DNA of 26,279 nucleotides from JACVCK01 sp041940385. Lineage in GTDB: Bacteria; Planctomycetota; Phycisphaerae; Phycisphaerales; UBA1924. The stretch is from positions 1 to 26,279 of the forward strand of contig JBGTSD010000036.1 of NCBI GenBank assembly GCA_041940385.1, in the 5' to 3' direction. Each line of letters begins with the position of its first letter. Positions within the stretch are counted from its first letter, which is position 1. Position numbers and translations under genes: made by a program. Below are positions 14,196 to 22,932 of the stretch, in pieces. Under the pieces are notes generated by a model. The model was given only the letters and a program-made list of their open reading frames with translations. It ran no database searches and was not told the DNA's origin.

Positions 14196-15371
14196 ATGCG
14201 ACTTTGGACACGAACCATGCTGGGCGCCGCGGCGATCACGCTCGTGTGCGGCAGCGCGTTGGCGCAGGCGTCGGTGCAGCGAGCCCGGGCGCCGCGGGGC
14301 GACGGGTCGACGAACATCGTCGTCACCGACGATGACGGAACGAACACGCAGTTGATTCTTCGGAACGGAGAGATCAGCGCGTTCGTGAACGGGAAGCGCG
14401 TTCCGGAGGACCGGATCGTCAAGGAGGATGGGAAGCTGCGCATCATGGACGAGGACGGCAAGGTCGTCCGCGAGTTCCAGATGGACCTCGAGGGCGGGGG
14501 CTTGTGGACCGTGGATGACGACGGCTTCCTGGCGGACCGCAAGGTGGCGCTTGCGGAGATGGCGCCTCGCGCGTTCATGGGCGTGACGCTGGGCGATGTC
14601 GGCGAGGCGACGGCGGCGCAGCTCGGGCTGGACGGCGCGCAGGTCGTGCTGATCACGGGCGTGACGCCGGGTCAGCCGGCGGAGGCCGCGGGTCTGCAGC
14701 GACACGACATCGTGGTGAAGATCGACGGTTCGGGTCCTGCGGACTCGACGACGCTGCGCAAGAAGCTGGCGGAGAAGAAGCCGGGAGACGAGGTCGAGCT
14801 GGTCGTGGTGCGGGGCGGCGATGAGCAGAAAGTGCGCATCAAGCTCGGCGAAGCGCCGGCGGTGTCGGCGTATGCGTTCGGCGACCAGCAGATGGCGCGG
14901 GCGTGGCAGGAGCGCGCCATGGCGGAGCAGGAGCGCAACCGCCTGGCGTTCACCATGGATCAGCTCCGCGAACAGATGGATCACGGTCGCCAGGCGTGGG
15001 AAGACGCCATCGATCGGCTTTCCGAGGAATGGGACGATCTCGATCTGTCGCTCTCGGACGAGGATCGCGAGAAGCTCGAGGAGGCCCTGGCACGGGTCCG
15101 CGAGCAGCTCGAGGACCTGGACGTCGAGATTGATCTGCCCCGCGTTCGTATTTTCGGCGGTGACAACGGGCGTGATGCGGTGATCGTGCCGCAGCCCCCG
15201 ATGGCGCCCCGGGCCGTCCCGGCGCCCCCTGCGGGGACGTACCGATTTGTTCCGGAGGCCGGTGCAACCGGGGCGTCCGACGATCGGTTGAAGAAGATCG
15301 AGGAGCGCATGGATCGAATCGAGGCGCTGCTCGAGAAACTGGCGGCGAAAGAATCCGGTCGATCTTCCTAA
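14196..15371 (+). CDS. Secreted PDZ-domain protein with coiled coils
   Basis: The 391-aa protein has a signal peptide (MLGAAAITLVCGSALAQA, cleavage near residue 24). Residues 38-115 are a charged beta-rich segment. A PDZ domain follows at about 126-218 (AFMGVTLGDVGEATAAQLGL, GVTPGQPAEAAGLQRHDIVVKIDG). Residues 230-315 are strongly charged and helical, predicted coiled coil, and a second short coiled coil (DDRLKKIEERMDRIEALLEKL) sits near the C-terminus after a Pro-rich linker. There is no serine-protease domain, so it is not a DegP/HtrA protease by itself; a scaffold or sensor for unfolded C-termini is plausible. The ATG is fixed by AGGAGG at 14184-14189, six bases upstream. As third gene after sigma and anti-sigma-like genes, it may be the envelope sensor or a target of that system. 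Confidence 0.86.
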   Translation: MRLWTRTMLGAAAITLVCGSALAQASVQRARAPRGDGSTNIVVTDDDGTNTQLILRNGEISAFVNGKRVPEDRIVKEDGKLRIMDEDGKVVREFQMDLEGGGLWTVDDDGFLADRKVALAEMAPRAFMGVTLGDVGEATAAQLGLDGAQVVLITGVTPGQPAEAAGLQRHDIVVKIDGSGPADSTTLRKKLAEKKPGDEVELVVVRGGDEQKVRIKLGEAPAVSAYAFGDQQMARAWQERAMAEQERNRLAFTMDQLREQMDHGRQAWEDAIDRLSEEWDDLDLSLSDEDREKLEEALARVREQLEDLDVEIDLPRVRIFGGDNGRDAVIVPQPPMAPRAVPAPPAGTYRFVPEAGATGASDDRLKKIEERMDRIEALLEKLAAKESGRSS

Positions 15372-15462
15372 GAACGATCGGAACCGGGCGTCGAAGGCGG
15401 CGTCCGAGAGCGGACAATCTCCTCACGTGCGGGCGTCAACGAACACCCCACGCGAACTCTCC

Positions 15463-15524
15463 GAGGGACGGGCTGGTCCCTCACGCAGCGCGGCCGTGCG
15501 ACGCACACGGCCGCGTTTTTCTTT
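15463..15524 (+). terminator. Intrinsic terminator of the sigma-factor operon
   Basis: The stem CGCGGCCGTG (15489-15498) pairs perfectly over 10 bp with 15506-15515 around a 7-nt loop and is followed by TTTTTCTTT (15516-15524). A weaker 7-bp hairpin (15463-15469 with 15476-15482) stands just before it. It ends the transcript of the three-gene operon 12940-15371. Confidence 0.9.
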
Positions 15525-15539
15525 GCGCGATCCTGCGGC

Positions 15540-15545
15540 TACGCT
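15540..15545 (+). promoter_or_regulatory. -10-like box TACGCT, 6 nt before the M61 peptidase start
   Basis: TACGCT is followed by GGTTGC and the ATG at 15552. Only 27 bp separate the terminator T-tract from the ATG, so any promoter for the peptidase must overlap the terminator and the transcript would start at or near the ATG. No SD is present. TTTTCT at 15517-15522 lies 17 bp upstream but is a poor -35 match. Confidence 0.45.
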
Positions 15546-15551
15546 GGTTGC

Positions 15552-17516
15552 ATGAACAGGAACGCTCTTGTCTGCACCGTGCTGTCGGCAGTCACCCTTT
15601 CGATCGGCGCCGTTCCGGCCGCGGCGCAGTCGCCCGCGATTGCCGTGGAGCTGGACGCGACGGACATCGCGCGCCGCCTCGTGCACGCGACGATCACGAT
15701 TCCGGACGAGCTGATCCCGGACGGTGAGGATCTGGACCTGCGGTACGTCGAGTGGACGCCGGGGAATCACAACCCGAGCGGTCCGATCCAGAACGTGGTG
15801 GACTTCGTCGTGTCGACGAAGGACGGGACGCGCCTCGACTGGCGGCGGTCGGACGAGAGCGTGTATGCGCACATCGTGCCGGACGCGCCGGCGGGCGACC
15901 TGGTGGTGACGTTCACGTACATCGCCAATCAGCCGGCGGTGAACTCGCGTTCGAGCGATACGTACGGGCACGCGGAGTTCGGCGGGATCAACTGGAACAC
16001 GGTGCTGGTGTACCCGGCGCAGGCCGATCGCGCGACGCTGATGTACGCGCCGGCGGTGAAGCATCCGAGCGACTGGCAGATCGCGTCCGGCCTTGAGTTC
16101 CACAACCGGCTGCAGGGCCTGCCGGGGTTCCGGCTGTACAAGCCGGTGACGCTGGCGGAGCTGGTGGACTCGCCGCTGATCATGGGGCGGCATCTGAAGA
16201 CGTACACGATGGACGCGATGGCGGGCTCGCCGCACTATCTGCACGCGGCGGCGGCGAGCGCGAGCCAGGTCGAGCTGCCCGGGGCGCGACTCGAGAAGTT
16301 CAACGAGATGCATCGCCAGGCGGAGCACATCTTCGGTCCGTTCCCGTACTCGCGGTTTCACTACCTGATCCTGCTCGACGATGCGCTGCCGGGCTTCGGG
16401 CTCGAGCACTGCACAAGCACGTACATTTCGATGCGCGGCGACCGGTTCGAGAAGGCGGAGACGGACGATGGCGATCCGATGAGCGTCGTGCCGCACGAGT
16501 ACATCCATGCGTGGTGCGGCAAGCTGCTCGCGCCGGAGGGCTTGCTCGCGGAGAACTATCACACGACGGGCAAGACGGAGCTGCTGTGGGTGTACGAGGG
16601 GCTGGTGTCGTACTACGACGAGGTCCTGTGCGTGCGCAGCGGGCTGATGACGGAGGAGGAGTTCATCGATTCGCTGACGGGCACGATGGCGAACTACGAG
16701 CTGCAGGCGGGGCGTCGCTGGCGGAGCGTCGAGGACACGGCGCTGGCGATGCGGTTCCTGCGGGCGCCGAGCGATTCGTGGGAGGATCTGCGTCGGCGGC
16801 AGGATTACTACAGCGAGGGGGCGCTGTTCTGGGCGAGCGCGGACGCGATCATTCGGGGCGGGACGAACGGGGAGAAGTCGCTGGATGACTTCTGCGTGGC
16901 GTTCTTTGCGCCGGAGCGGCCGGGCGACATGACGCCGGGCGTGCCGCAGCGGACGTACACGCGCGCGGACGTGGTGAGCGGGCTGAGCGCGGTGTATCCG
17001 GGCCAGGACTGGGATGGATTGATCCGGCGGATGATCGAGCGGCCGCAGGAGGATCCGGCGTTCGAGCTGCCGCGCCATCTGGGCTACACGCTGGAGTGGT
17101 CGCCGGAGCCGACGGAGAAGCAGGCGAAGGCGGAGAAGAGCGACAAGGGCGCGAATCTGCGTTCGAGTCTCGGCATGCGCGTGGACGCGTCGGGCGTGAT
17201 CACGAGCATCGTCCCGGGCTCGCCGGCGGATCGGGCGAAGCTAGCGTACGGACAGAAGATCATGGCGATCGGCGTGCACACGCCGGAGCCGCTCACCGGC
17301 AACACGAGCGCACCGCTGGCGACGTTGTACTCGGGCAAGGCGCTGCGCGAGGCGGTGCAGGAGACGACGGAGACGGGCGCGGTGACGCTGATCCTTGCGG
17401 AGGGCGACACGCTGCGCGCGGTCGCGATCCCGTACGACGGCGGGCTGCGGTATCCGCGGCTGACGCGGGACGAGTCCCGGGCGGACCTGCTGGCGGAGGT
17501 CATGAAGCCGCGCTAA
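15552..17516 (+). CDS. Secreted M61-family metallopeptidase with C-terminal PDZ domain
   Basis: The 654-aa protein is exported by a signal peptide (residues 1-25, ending PAAAQS). It matches glycyl aminopeptidase-type M61 peptidases: an N-terminal beta domain (LRYVEWTPGNHNPSGPIQNV), the substrate-side motif GFGLEHCTSTY, the zinc site HEYIH (H315, E316, H319) and the third ligand in LLWVYEGLVSYYDEVL (E349). A helical domain follows, then a PDZ domain from about 535 to 620 (LRSSLGMRVDASGVITSIV, GSPADRAKLAYGQKIMAIG). All metal ligands are present, so it should be an active zinc aminopeptidase in the periplasm. M61 enzymes usually have a Trp-Asn-Val-Lys-type sequence after HExxH; here it is AWCGK. 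It is placed after a terminator and is probably transcribed alone or with the downstream propeller gene, 120 bp away. Confidence 0.93.
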   Translation: MNRNALVCTVLSAVTLSIGAVPAAAQSPAIAVELDATDIARRLVHATITIPDELIPDGEDLDLRYVEWTPGNHNPSGPIQNVVDFVVSTKDGTRLDWRRSDESVYAHIVPDAPAGDLVVTFTYIANQPAVNSRSSDTYGHAEFGGINWNTVLVYPAQADRATLMYAPAVKHPSDWQIASGLEFHNRLQGLPGFRLYKPVTLAELVDSPLIMGRHLKTYTMDAMAGSPHYLHAAAASASQVELPGARLEKFNEMHRQAEHIFGPFPYSRFHYLILLDDALPGFGLEHCTSTYISMRGDRFEKAETDDGDPMSVVPHEYIHAWCGKLLAPEGLLAENYHTTGKTELLWVYEGLVSYYDEVLCVRSGLMTEEEFIDSLTGTMANYELQAGRRWRSVEDTALAMRFLRAPSDSWEDLRRRQDYYSEGALFWASADAIIRGGTNGEKSLDDFCVAFFAPERPGDMTPGVPQRTYTRADVVSGLSAVYPGQDWDGLIRRMIERPQEDPAFELPRHLGYTLEWSPEPTEKQAKAEKSDKGANLRSSLGMRVDASGVITSIVPGSPADRAKLAYGQKIMAIGVHTPEPLTGNTSAPLATLYSGKALREAVQETTETGAVTLILAEGDTLRAVAIPYDGGLRYPRLTRDESRADLLAEVMKPR

Positions 17517-17636
17517 CCGGGGCGGGATTTGCCGCGTTCCGGGGGGCTGGACAGGGGCAGTATGCTGGTGCGCGGCGGTCGCCGTCTGCGGCGGACCGTC
17601 GGCCATTGCCCTGTCCGCAACGGAAGGAACACGTTC

Positions 17637-18935
17637 ATGCAGATCAAGACGCTCATCGTCATCGCCGGGGCTCTGTGCGCCGGCGGCGCCGCGCACGCGC
17701 AGGCGAACTTTCGGGCCGCGTTCGTGGGGAACAACGGGAACCTCGAGGGATCGGTGTCGACGTACCGCGTGAACAACGACGGGACGCTGACGTGGATCTT
17801 CAAGTACATCACGGGCGAGCGTCCGAACACGCAGACGTTTCACCCGGGAACGAACGTGCAGGCGGTGTCGCTGTCGCCGAACGGGCGGTACGTCCTCGCC
17901 GCGCACGGCACGTCGAGCGAGACGGTGGAGCAGATCACGTTCCTGCGGGTGCACGCGGACGGGACGCTGACCGAGGCGCTGATCGCGCAGGTTCCCGATT
18001 CGCCGCTGGACATCCAGTGGATCAACAACGAGTACTTCGCGGCGACCAAGACGGCGCTCTCGGGCGCGAACGAGATCCGCGTGTACCGGTTCGACGCGAC
18101 GATCCCGGCGATCTTCTTCGTTGATGCGGAGCCGACGGGCTCGTTCTCGTCGTCGCTGGCGCTGCATCCGAACCGTCGGTTCATCTATGCGCAGACTTCG
18201 TCGGGGAACACCGTGTACGGCTTCGAGGTCGCGGCGAACGGGCTGCTGACGCCGCTGAACACGTTCGGGCCGGGCATTTTCCCGCTGGGGCTGGGTGTCT
18301 CGGCGGACGGGCGGTTCCTGTACTTCGGCGGCGGCATCTCGAGCGGCGGCAACAAGGTCGGCGCGCTGTCGATCGACGCGAACGGGATGCTGGATCTGAT
18401 TCCGGGCGCGCCGTTCGTGAGCCCGGGGGCGTCGCCCAAGCAGGTCGTGACGTCTTCGGACAGCAAGTTCGCGCTGGTGGCGCACGGGACGGACGCGACG
18501 ATCCGGTCGTTCGAGATCGATCCGCAGACGGGCGCGCTGACGTCGACGGGGTTCATGTACGACATCGGTTTCCAGGGGTCGCTGGGCGACATCGCGGTGC
18601 TCGGCAATCTGGTGCTCGCGCCGGACCGCGACACGATCAACGACGGCGCGCGCGGGCTGCGCTCGCTGACGATCGGCCCCGACGGCTCGCTGACGCCGAA
18701 CGGAAGCATCGTGGACTCGCAGGGCATCACGCCAAACTCGGTGGCGCCGTGGCGGAACTGCCCGACGGACATCAACGAGGACGGGCGGACGGACTTCGAT
18801 GACCTGAACCTGCTGCTCGGCGCGTACAACAGCACGGACGATCCCGGCGTGCTCTTCGAGGACCTGGACCTCGACGGCGACGTGGACTTTGCGGATCTGA
18901 ACCTGCTGCTCGGCGCGTACAACCTCGACTGCTGA
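17637..18935 (+). CDS. Secreted lactonase-like beta-propeller protein with dockerin-like C-terminus
   Basis: The 432-aa protein has a signal peptide (MQIKTLIVIAGALCAGGAAHA). Repeated blade-like units follow (VSLSPNGRYVLAAHG, SLALHPNRRFIYAQTSSGN, LGVSADGRFLYFGGG, SKFALVAHGTDATIRSFEID), the pattern of seven-bladed 6-phosphogluconolactonase/YVTN propellers. Catalytic activity cannot be judged. Residues 374-432 hold two calcium-loop motifs, DINEDGRTDFDDLNLLLGAY and DLDLDGDVDFADLNLLLGAY, like a type I dockerin. The corresponding DNA repeats (18801-18830 and 18894-18923) match at 29 of 30 bases. ATG 17637 is chosen because it starts the signal peptide and has a purine-rich GGAAGGAA upstream. It ends 6 bp from the convergent PIG-L gene. 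Confidence 0.88.
   Translation: MQIKTLIVIAGALCAGGAAHAQANFRAAFVGNNGNLEGSVSTYRVNNDGTLTWIFKYITGERPNTQTFHPGTNVQAVSLSPNGRYVLAAHGTSSETVEQITFLRVHADGTLTEALIAQVPDSPLDIQWINNEYFAATKTALSGANEIRVYRFDATIPAIFFVDAEPTGSFSSSLALHPNRRFIYAQTSSGNTVYGFEVAANGLLTPLNTFGPGIFPLGLGVSADGRFLYFGGGISSGGNKVGALSIDANGMLDLIPGAPFVSPGASPKQVVTSSDSKFALVAHGTDATIRSFEIDPQTGALTSTGFMYDIGFQGSLGDIAVLGNLVLAPDRDTINDGARGLRSLTIGPDGSLTPNGSIVDSQGITPNSVAPWRNCPTDINEDGRTDFDDLNLLLGAYNSTDDPGVLFEDLDLDGDVDFADLNLLLGAYNLDC
18801..18923 (+). repeat. Near-identical DNA repeats coding the two calcium-loop helices
   Basis: The 30-bp segments 18801-18830 and 18894-18923 differ at one base and encode DLNLLLGAYN twice. They are the helix halves of the paired EF-hand/dockerin-like motif. 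Such high DNA identity suggests recent duplication or gene conversion within the module. Confidence 0.8.
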
Positions 18936-18941
18936 TCGCGG

Positions 18942-19742
18942 CTAGATGAGCGCGGCGAGATCGGTCAGGCCGAGGGGCTCCTTGCTGAAGAAGGGCTCTG
19001 CGGCGCCGGTGATGTTGCGCGACGGGTCGCCGGCGCCGATGCGGCTGCCGAAGTAGACGCCGGCGGCGCGGATCCAGTCCACAACGTGCGCGTTGGCGCG
19101 GACGAACTGGGTCTCGTAGGCGCGGATGGCGTCGATCTTGCGGTCCTCGAAGCCGGTGATGTCGATGCAGAAGGTCGGATTCGCCGGCCAGCGCAGGTGC
19201 GTGGCGTAGTAGTAGAAGAGCCACTTGGGGTAGATCGGCGGGTGGGCATCGTCGTCGGGGGGCTCGGCGAACTGCTGCGCGGCGTCGCGATCGACGCCCG
19301 GAATGTTCAGGAGTTCGGCGGCGCGCCATTGGCCGGGCTCGTGCATGCGCCGGAGCTTGGCGTCGAAGCGCGCATCCTCGGCGATGCGCGTCGCGGCCTT
19401 GTGATCGGGGTGAGCGTCCTCGAAGAAGGGGACGAACATGATGTTGATCTGGTGCTCGCGGATCACCTTCGCGACGGCGTGGCGCGCGGCGAGGGAGTGC
19501 TCGGCGGCGCGGTTGGGCAGGCCGAGCATGACGCGGGTCACGGGGTTCTTCGGCGTCGAGAGGATCTCGGCGGCGCGCTTCGCTTCCTTCGCGCGGGTGA
19601 CGGGATCGCCGAGGGGCGTGGGCTCGCCGTTGGTCATGTCGAGGAGGACGACGTGGTGGCCTTGCGCGGCGAAGCGCGCGATGGCGCCGCCCATGCCTGC
19701 TTCCTGATCATCCGGGTGGGGGCCGACGACGAGGATGTTCAT
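18942..19742 (-). CDS. PIG-L family zinc deacetylase (LmbE-like)
   Basis: PIG-L enzymes remove acetyl groups from N-acetylglucosamine-containing substrates; bacterial relatives act in mycothiol and bacillithiol synthesis or on glycans. The signature NILVVGPHPDDQEAGMGG gives H9, D12 and E14, and the third zinc ligand region is EDAHPDHKAA (H111, H114). It is 266 aa, the usual length, and has no signal peptide, so it should be cytoplasmic. Its ATG at 19742 overlaps the stop of the preceding gene as ATGA, so it is the last gene of a coupled truA-unknown-PIG-L set. No partner enzymes of bacillithiol synthesis are nearby, so the substrate is open. Confidence 0.93.
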   Translation of the reverse strand: MNILVVGPHPDDQEAGMGGAIARFAAQGHHVVLLDMTNGEPTPLGDPVTRAKEAKRAAEILSTPKNPVTRVMLGLPNRAAEHSLAARHAVAKVIREHQINIMFVPFFEDAHPDHKAATRIAEDARFDAKLRRMHEPGQWRAAELLNIPGVDRDAAQQFAEPPDDDAHPPIYPKWLFYYYATHLRWPANPTFCIDITGFEDRKIDAIRAYETQFVRANAHVVDWIRAAGVYFGSRIGAGDPSRNITGAAEPFFSKEPLGLTDLAALI

Positions 19743-21784
19743 GGGCGGAGGGTAGCCGCATCGATGAGGCGCGAGCAGACGGGGGCGAGGTAGTCGCGGA
19801 TGTCCTGCGCGCGGCCGATGTTTTGTGCGGTGGCCGCGGCGTCGAGCTCGACCGACCAGCGTGCGAGGGCGCCGAGGTCGTCGCGCGAGGTGGCGAGCCA
19901 GGATCGCGCGGAGGGCGGGATGGCGAGGCGTGCGACGGCGCCGGCGCGGGCGTTGTCGTCCCAGACGGCGGCGAGGGATCGCTCGATGGCGGCGAGGGTG
20001 ATGGGTATGGAGGCGTCGCGCGCGGCGTCGGATGCGACGGCGGCGCGGGCTTCGGGGGTTGCGCCGAGGAACTCGCGGACGGTGGTGTTCAGCGCGTCGC
20101 GCTGGCGGGCGCTCTCGGCGATGAGGAACGGCGCCGCGGCGTCGAGACCGGACCAGGTGTGGATGTTCGCGTCGTCGCCGAGCGCGGCGGCGGAGCGGAC
20201 GCTGTCCACGAGTCGGAGCATGACGGCGCAGGGCGCGAGGGCTTCGGGCTCGGCGGCGGGCTCGCCGTCGGCCCAGGACTCGAGCCAGGCGGTGCGGAGG
20301 CGGCGTGCTTCGTCGTCGAGCGCGTCGATGCCGCAGTCGGGCAGTTCGAACCAGGCGCGGAACTGCTCTTCGAAGCGCGCGAGCTGGCGCACGGCCCAGG
20401 CGCGGAGGGCTTCGTCGAGGTGGGCGTCGATGAGGCGGCGGACGCCGGTGGCGGCGGCATTGGAGGCGCCGTCGGCGCCGGACTCGAGCGCGGCGAGGAT
20501 GTCGCTGGAGCGTTCGAGTCGGCGGAGGGCTTCGACGGTGTCGCGGTGATTGACGAGCGCGCTGATGACGGCGGGGCGCTGGAGGGCGCGCGGGTCGCGC
20601 AGGGCTTCGAGGAGGTCGGCGCCGGCGGATTCCTCGGCGGTGCGGACGTGCGGCGCGAGCGCGCCCCAGGCGGGTCGGGTTTCGTCGCGGCTCCATCCGT
20701 CGCGCCGGAGACGCGGGCGCGACCAGGCGACATCGTCGAGGTAGTGACGGAGCGCGGTGAGGGCGCGGCGGTCGTCGTCGGTGAGGCGGGGTGAGATCAG
20801 GCGGGTGGACGCGCCCTCGAAGAGGGAGCGCATGGACGTGTCGTCGGCGCCGGATTGCATGGCGACATCAATCTGCGCGGCGATCTCGGCGTGGAGCGTG
20901 GCGGACTCGAGCGCGGCGCGGGCGTCGCGGCGGGAATCGGGGCGAGCCCATGCGGCGACGGCGGTGTCGAGTCGCGCGAGGATCGCAGTGCGCTGGTCCG
21001 ACGGGAGCCAGGGTGACTGCGGCAGGTTGGCGCCGGCGTCGGCTGCGCGGGCGAGGGCGATGAGGGAGTCGGCGATGGCGGGTTGCAGGGTGACGTGCGC
21101 ATCGGCGCCGGCGAGGGCGTCGAGCATGGCGGAGAGGGACTCGCGCGTGGCGTCGGACCAGGGCTCGGCGGCGAAGCGCTCGCGGAGCGTGGAGGCGTCG
21201 GGGGATTCGGCGGCGCGGGGGTCGAGGGGCCAGCCGCCGGTCAGCGTGCGGCCGAGGAGTTCGATCTCGGAATCGGCGAGTTCGCCGAAGAGCTGCGCGA
21301 GCGCGGCGTCGACGGCGGGCCAGTCGGGGAGACTGGGGGCGTCGAAGCGCGCGGCGCGTTCGGTGAAGGCGCGGAGGCGGACGCGGACGAAGGCGTGGAC
21401 GGAGGGCGGGGCCTTGGTCGCGAAAGAGGCGTCGGCGACGGTGTCGAAGCGGTCGAGGATGCTCCGGATGCGCAGGCCCGCGACGATGGGCGCTTCGGCG
21501 CCGACGCCGGCACGGCCGGTACCGGCGCGGAGGAGCGCGCCGGCGATGCGACGGGCCGCGATGCGGGCGTCGATCGATTCGCGCGCGGCGCCGTCCAGAC
21601 TGCGGCGTTCGCGCATGAGCGCGGCGATGGATTCGTCGAGCTCGCGCGCGAGGGTTTCGATGGGGCCGTCGAGTTCGTCGACGCGCGGCGCGGCGGGGGG
21701 ATCGAGGTTCAGCCACTGGGCGTGCGTGGAAGGTGCGGCGAGGACGGCGAGGGCGAGCAGCGCGCCGGGGAGTGATCGTCTCAT
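19739..21784 (-). CDS. Large secreted helical protein of unknown function
   Basis: The 681-aa protein begins with a signal peptide (RRSLPGALLALAVLAAPSTHA, cleavage before QWLNLD) and has no further membrane segment, so it should be periplasmic or outside. I recognise no family. It is alanine-, arginine- and aspartate-rich, almost wholly helical by composition, with a first predicted helical hairpin at 35-85 (GPIETLARELDESIAAL, SIDARIAARRIAGALL). Only two cysteines are visible (PDCGIDAL, APCAVMLRL), with one more near the C-terminus (APVCSRLID). Both ends overlap neighbours: its ATG with the truA stop (ATGA) and its stop with the PIG-L start (ATGA). ATG 21784 is fixed by that overlap and by the signal peptide. 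Coupling of an exported unknown to a tRNA enzyme looks like economy of space rather than shared function. Confidence 0.83.
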   Translation of the reverse strand: MRRSLPGALLALAVLAAPSTHAQWLNLDPPAAPRVDELDGPIETLARELDESIAALMRERRSLDGAARESIDARIAARRIAGALLRAGTGRAGVGAEAPIVAGLRIRSILDRFDTVADASFATKAPPSVHAFVRVRLRAFTERAARFDAPSLPDWPAVDAALAQLFGELADSEIELLGRTLTGGWPLDPRAAESPDASTLRERFAAEPWSDATRESLSAMLDALAGADAHVTLQPAIADSLIALARAADAGANLPQSPWLPSDQRTAILARLDTAVAAWARPDSRRDARAALESATLHAEIAAQIDVAMQSGADDTSMRSLFEGASTRLISPRLTDDDRRALTALRHYLDDVAWSRPRLRRDGWSRDETRPAWGALAPHVRTAEESAGADLLEALRDPRALQRPAVISALVNHRDTVEALRRLERSSDILAALESGADGASNAAATGVRRLIDAHLDEALRAWAVRQLARFEEQFRAWFELPDCGIDALDDEARRLRTAWLESWADGEPAAEPEALAPCAVMLRLVDSVRSAAALGDDANIHTWSGLDAAAPFLIAESARQRDALNTTVREFLGATPEARAAVASDAARDASIPITLAAIERSLAAVWDDNARAGAVARLAIPPSARSWLATSRDDLGALARWSVELDAAATAQNIGRAQDIRDYLAPVCSRLIDAATLRP

Positions 21785-22650
21785 GCCGGGTCCTCCTGCT
21801 CGATGGCGGCGTCGAGGGCGCGCTGCCATGCTTTGGACTGGATCGCCGGCGCGGGGCCAGCGGGGTCGAAGGCCTCCTGCGGGTAGCGGATCCATTCGAG
21901 GCGGAGTCCTTCGGGCGGCAGCGTGGGGCCGGCGTTGCGGCGGTCGCGTGACTCGAGCGCGGCGGCGACCTCGGCGCTGGTCATGCGTCCCTTGCCGACT
22001 TCGACGAGCGTGCCGGCGATGATGCGGACCATGTTGTAGAGGAAGCCGTCGCCGCTGACGTCGATGGCGATGGTGTGCTCGTCGAGGGAGCGCACGGCGC
22101 AGTCGTGGACGGTGCGGATGGTGGAGGCGCGGCCGTGGCCCGCGGCGGCGAAGGCGGCGAAATCATGCTCGCCGACGAGCTCGCGTGCGGCGTCGGTCAT
22201 GGCGCTCGCGTCGAGGGGCACGTAGACGTGGTGGACGTAGCGACGGTTCCAGAGGGGGCGATCGGGCGAGGCGAAGACGGTGTAGCGGTAGCCCTTGGCG
22301 ATGCAGTGGCGCATCGGGTGGAAGGATTCGTGCGCGGGTCGGCAGGAGGTGACGAGGACGTCTTCGGGGAGACGGCTGTTGATGGCGAGCGCGAGGCGCT
22401 CGTCGGGCGGGCCGCGGCGGTCGTCGGTGGTGGAGAAGGTGGCGATCTGCGCGAGCGCGTGGACACCGGAATCGGTGCGGCTGGCGCCGATGAGTTCGAT
22501 CGGTTCGCGCACGGACTCGACGACGGCGCGTTCGACGATCGCCTGCACGGTGCGCAGCGTCGATGCGGATTCGCCGGCCTGCTTCTGCCAGCCGTTGAAG
22601 TCGGTTCCGTCGTACGCGATGGTCAGGGCGTAGCGGCGCACGCGCACCAC
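21781..22650 (-). CDS. truA: tRNA pseudouridine(38-40) synthase
   Basis: TruA isomerises uridines 38-40 in the tRNA anticodon arm to pseudouridine. The N-terminus reads ALTIAYDGTDFNGWQKQ and the catalytic motif is GASRTDSGVHALAQIA with the nucleophile D60. The second half has MRHCIAKGYRYTVF, GEHDFAAFAAAGH, GDGFLYNMVRIIAGTLVEVGKG and AGPTLPPEGLRLEWIRYP, all typical. It is 289 aa, slightly long because of a C-terminal tail of about 25 residues. Several GTG codons (22650, 22647, 22641) could be the start; I chose the first because the family's ALTIAYDG sits a few residues in. It is the first gene of the coupled set ending with the PIG-L deacetylase. Confidence 0.95.
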   Translation of the reverse strand: MVRVRRYALTIAYDGTDFNGWQKQAGESASTLRTVQAIVERAVVESVREPIELIGASRTDSGVHALAQIATFSTTDDRRGPPDERLALAINSRLPEDVLVTSCRPAHESFHPMRHCIAKGYRYTVFASPDRPLWNRRYVHHVYVPLDASAMTDAARELVGEHDFAAFAAAGHGRASTIRTVHDCAVRSLDEHTIAIDVSGDGFLYNMVRIIAGTLVEVGKGRMTSAEVAAALESRDRRNAGPTLPPEGLRLEWIRYPQEAFDPAGPAPAIQSKAWQRALDAAIEQEDPA

Positions 22651-22840
22651 CTTACGCGGGATAAACGGCGCGGGGCGCCCTGTTTTCGGGCCCTCGGAAA
22701 GTCATCGGTGTCTGGAACCGTTCCGAAGAGGATGCGAATGGATAGGCAGGGAGAGAAAACCCCGCTCGAATCCAGGCGTGCTTGCGTAGGCATACTCGGC
22801 AGGGTCGCCACGGTGCGCTTCGAGACGATTTGGGGTGAAA

Positions 22841-22900
22841 GGGGCCCCGCTCGATCCGGCGATCCGACCAGCGCCGGGCCGGGCGGGGCTCATGTTTTTT
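22841..22900. terminator. Strong GC hairpin followed on the plus strand by TTTTTT
   Basis: Arms 22845-22861 and 22872-22888 pair over 17 positions with one mismatch and two G-U pairs around a 10-nt loop, and the stem can extend by one or two pairs. On the plus strand CATG and six T (22895-22900) follow, the layout of an intrinsic terminator, but no plus-strand gene precedes it. On the minus strand it lies 45 bp after the stop at 22933, followed only by CCCCTTTC. It may serve that gene, or an unannotated plus-strand RNA. The rest of 22651-22932 shows no gene. Confidence 0.6.
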
Positions 22901-22932
22901 GTGCGGAGCGCGTCGGCCCACTGCCCGTCGGT

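Noticed and set aside
17529..17566. TTGCCG and TATGCT upstream of the propeller gene as a promoter
   Set aside because: The spacer is 26 bp, too long for a sigma-70-type promoter; TATGCT alone remains possible as a -10 box.
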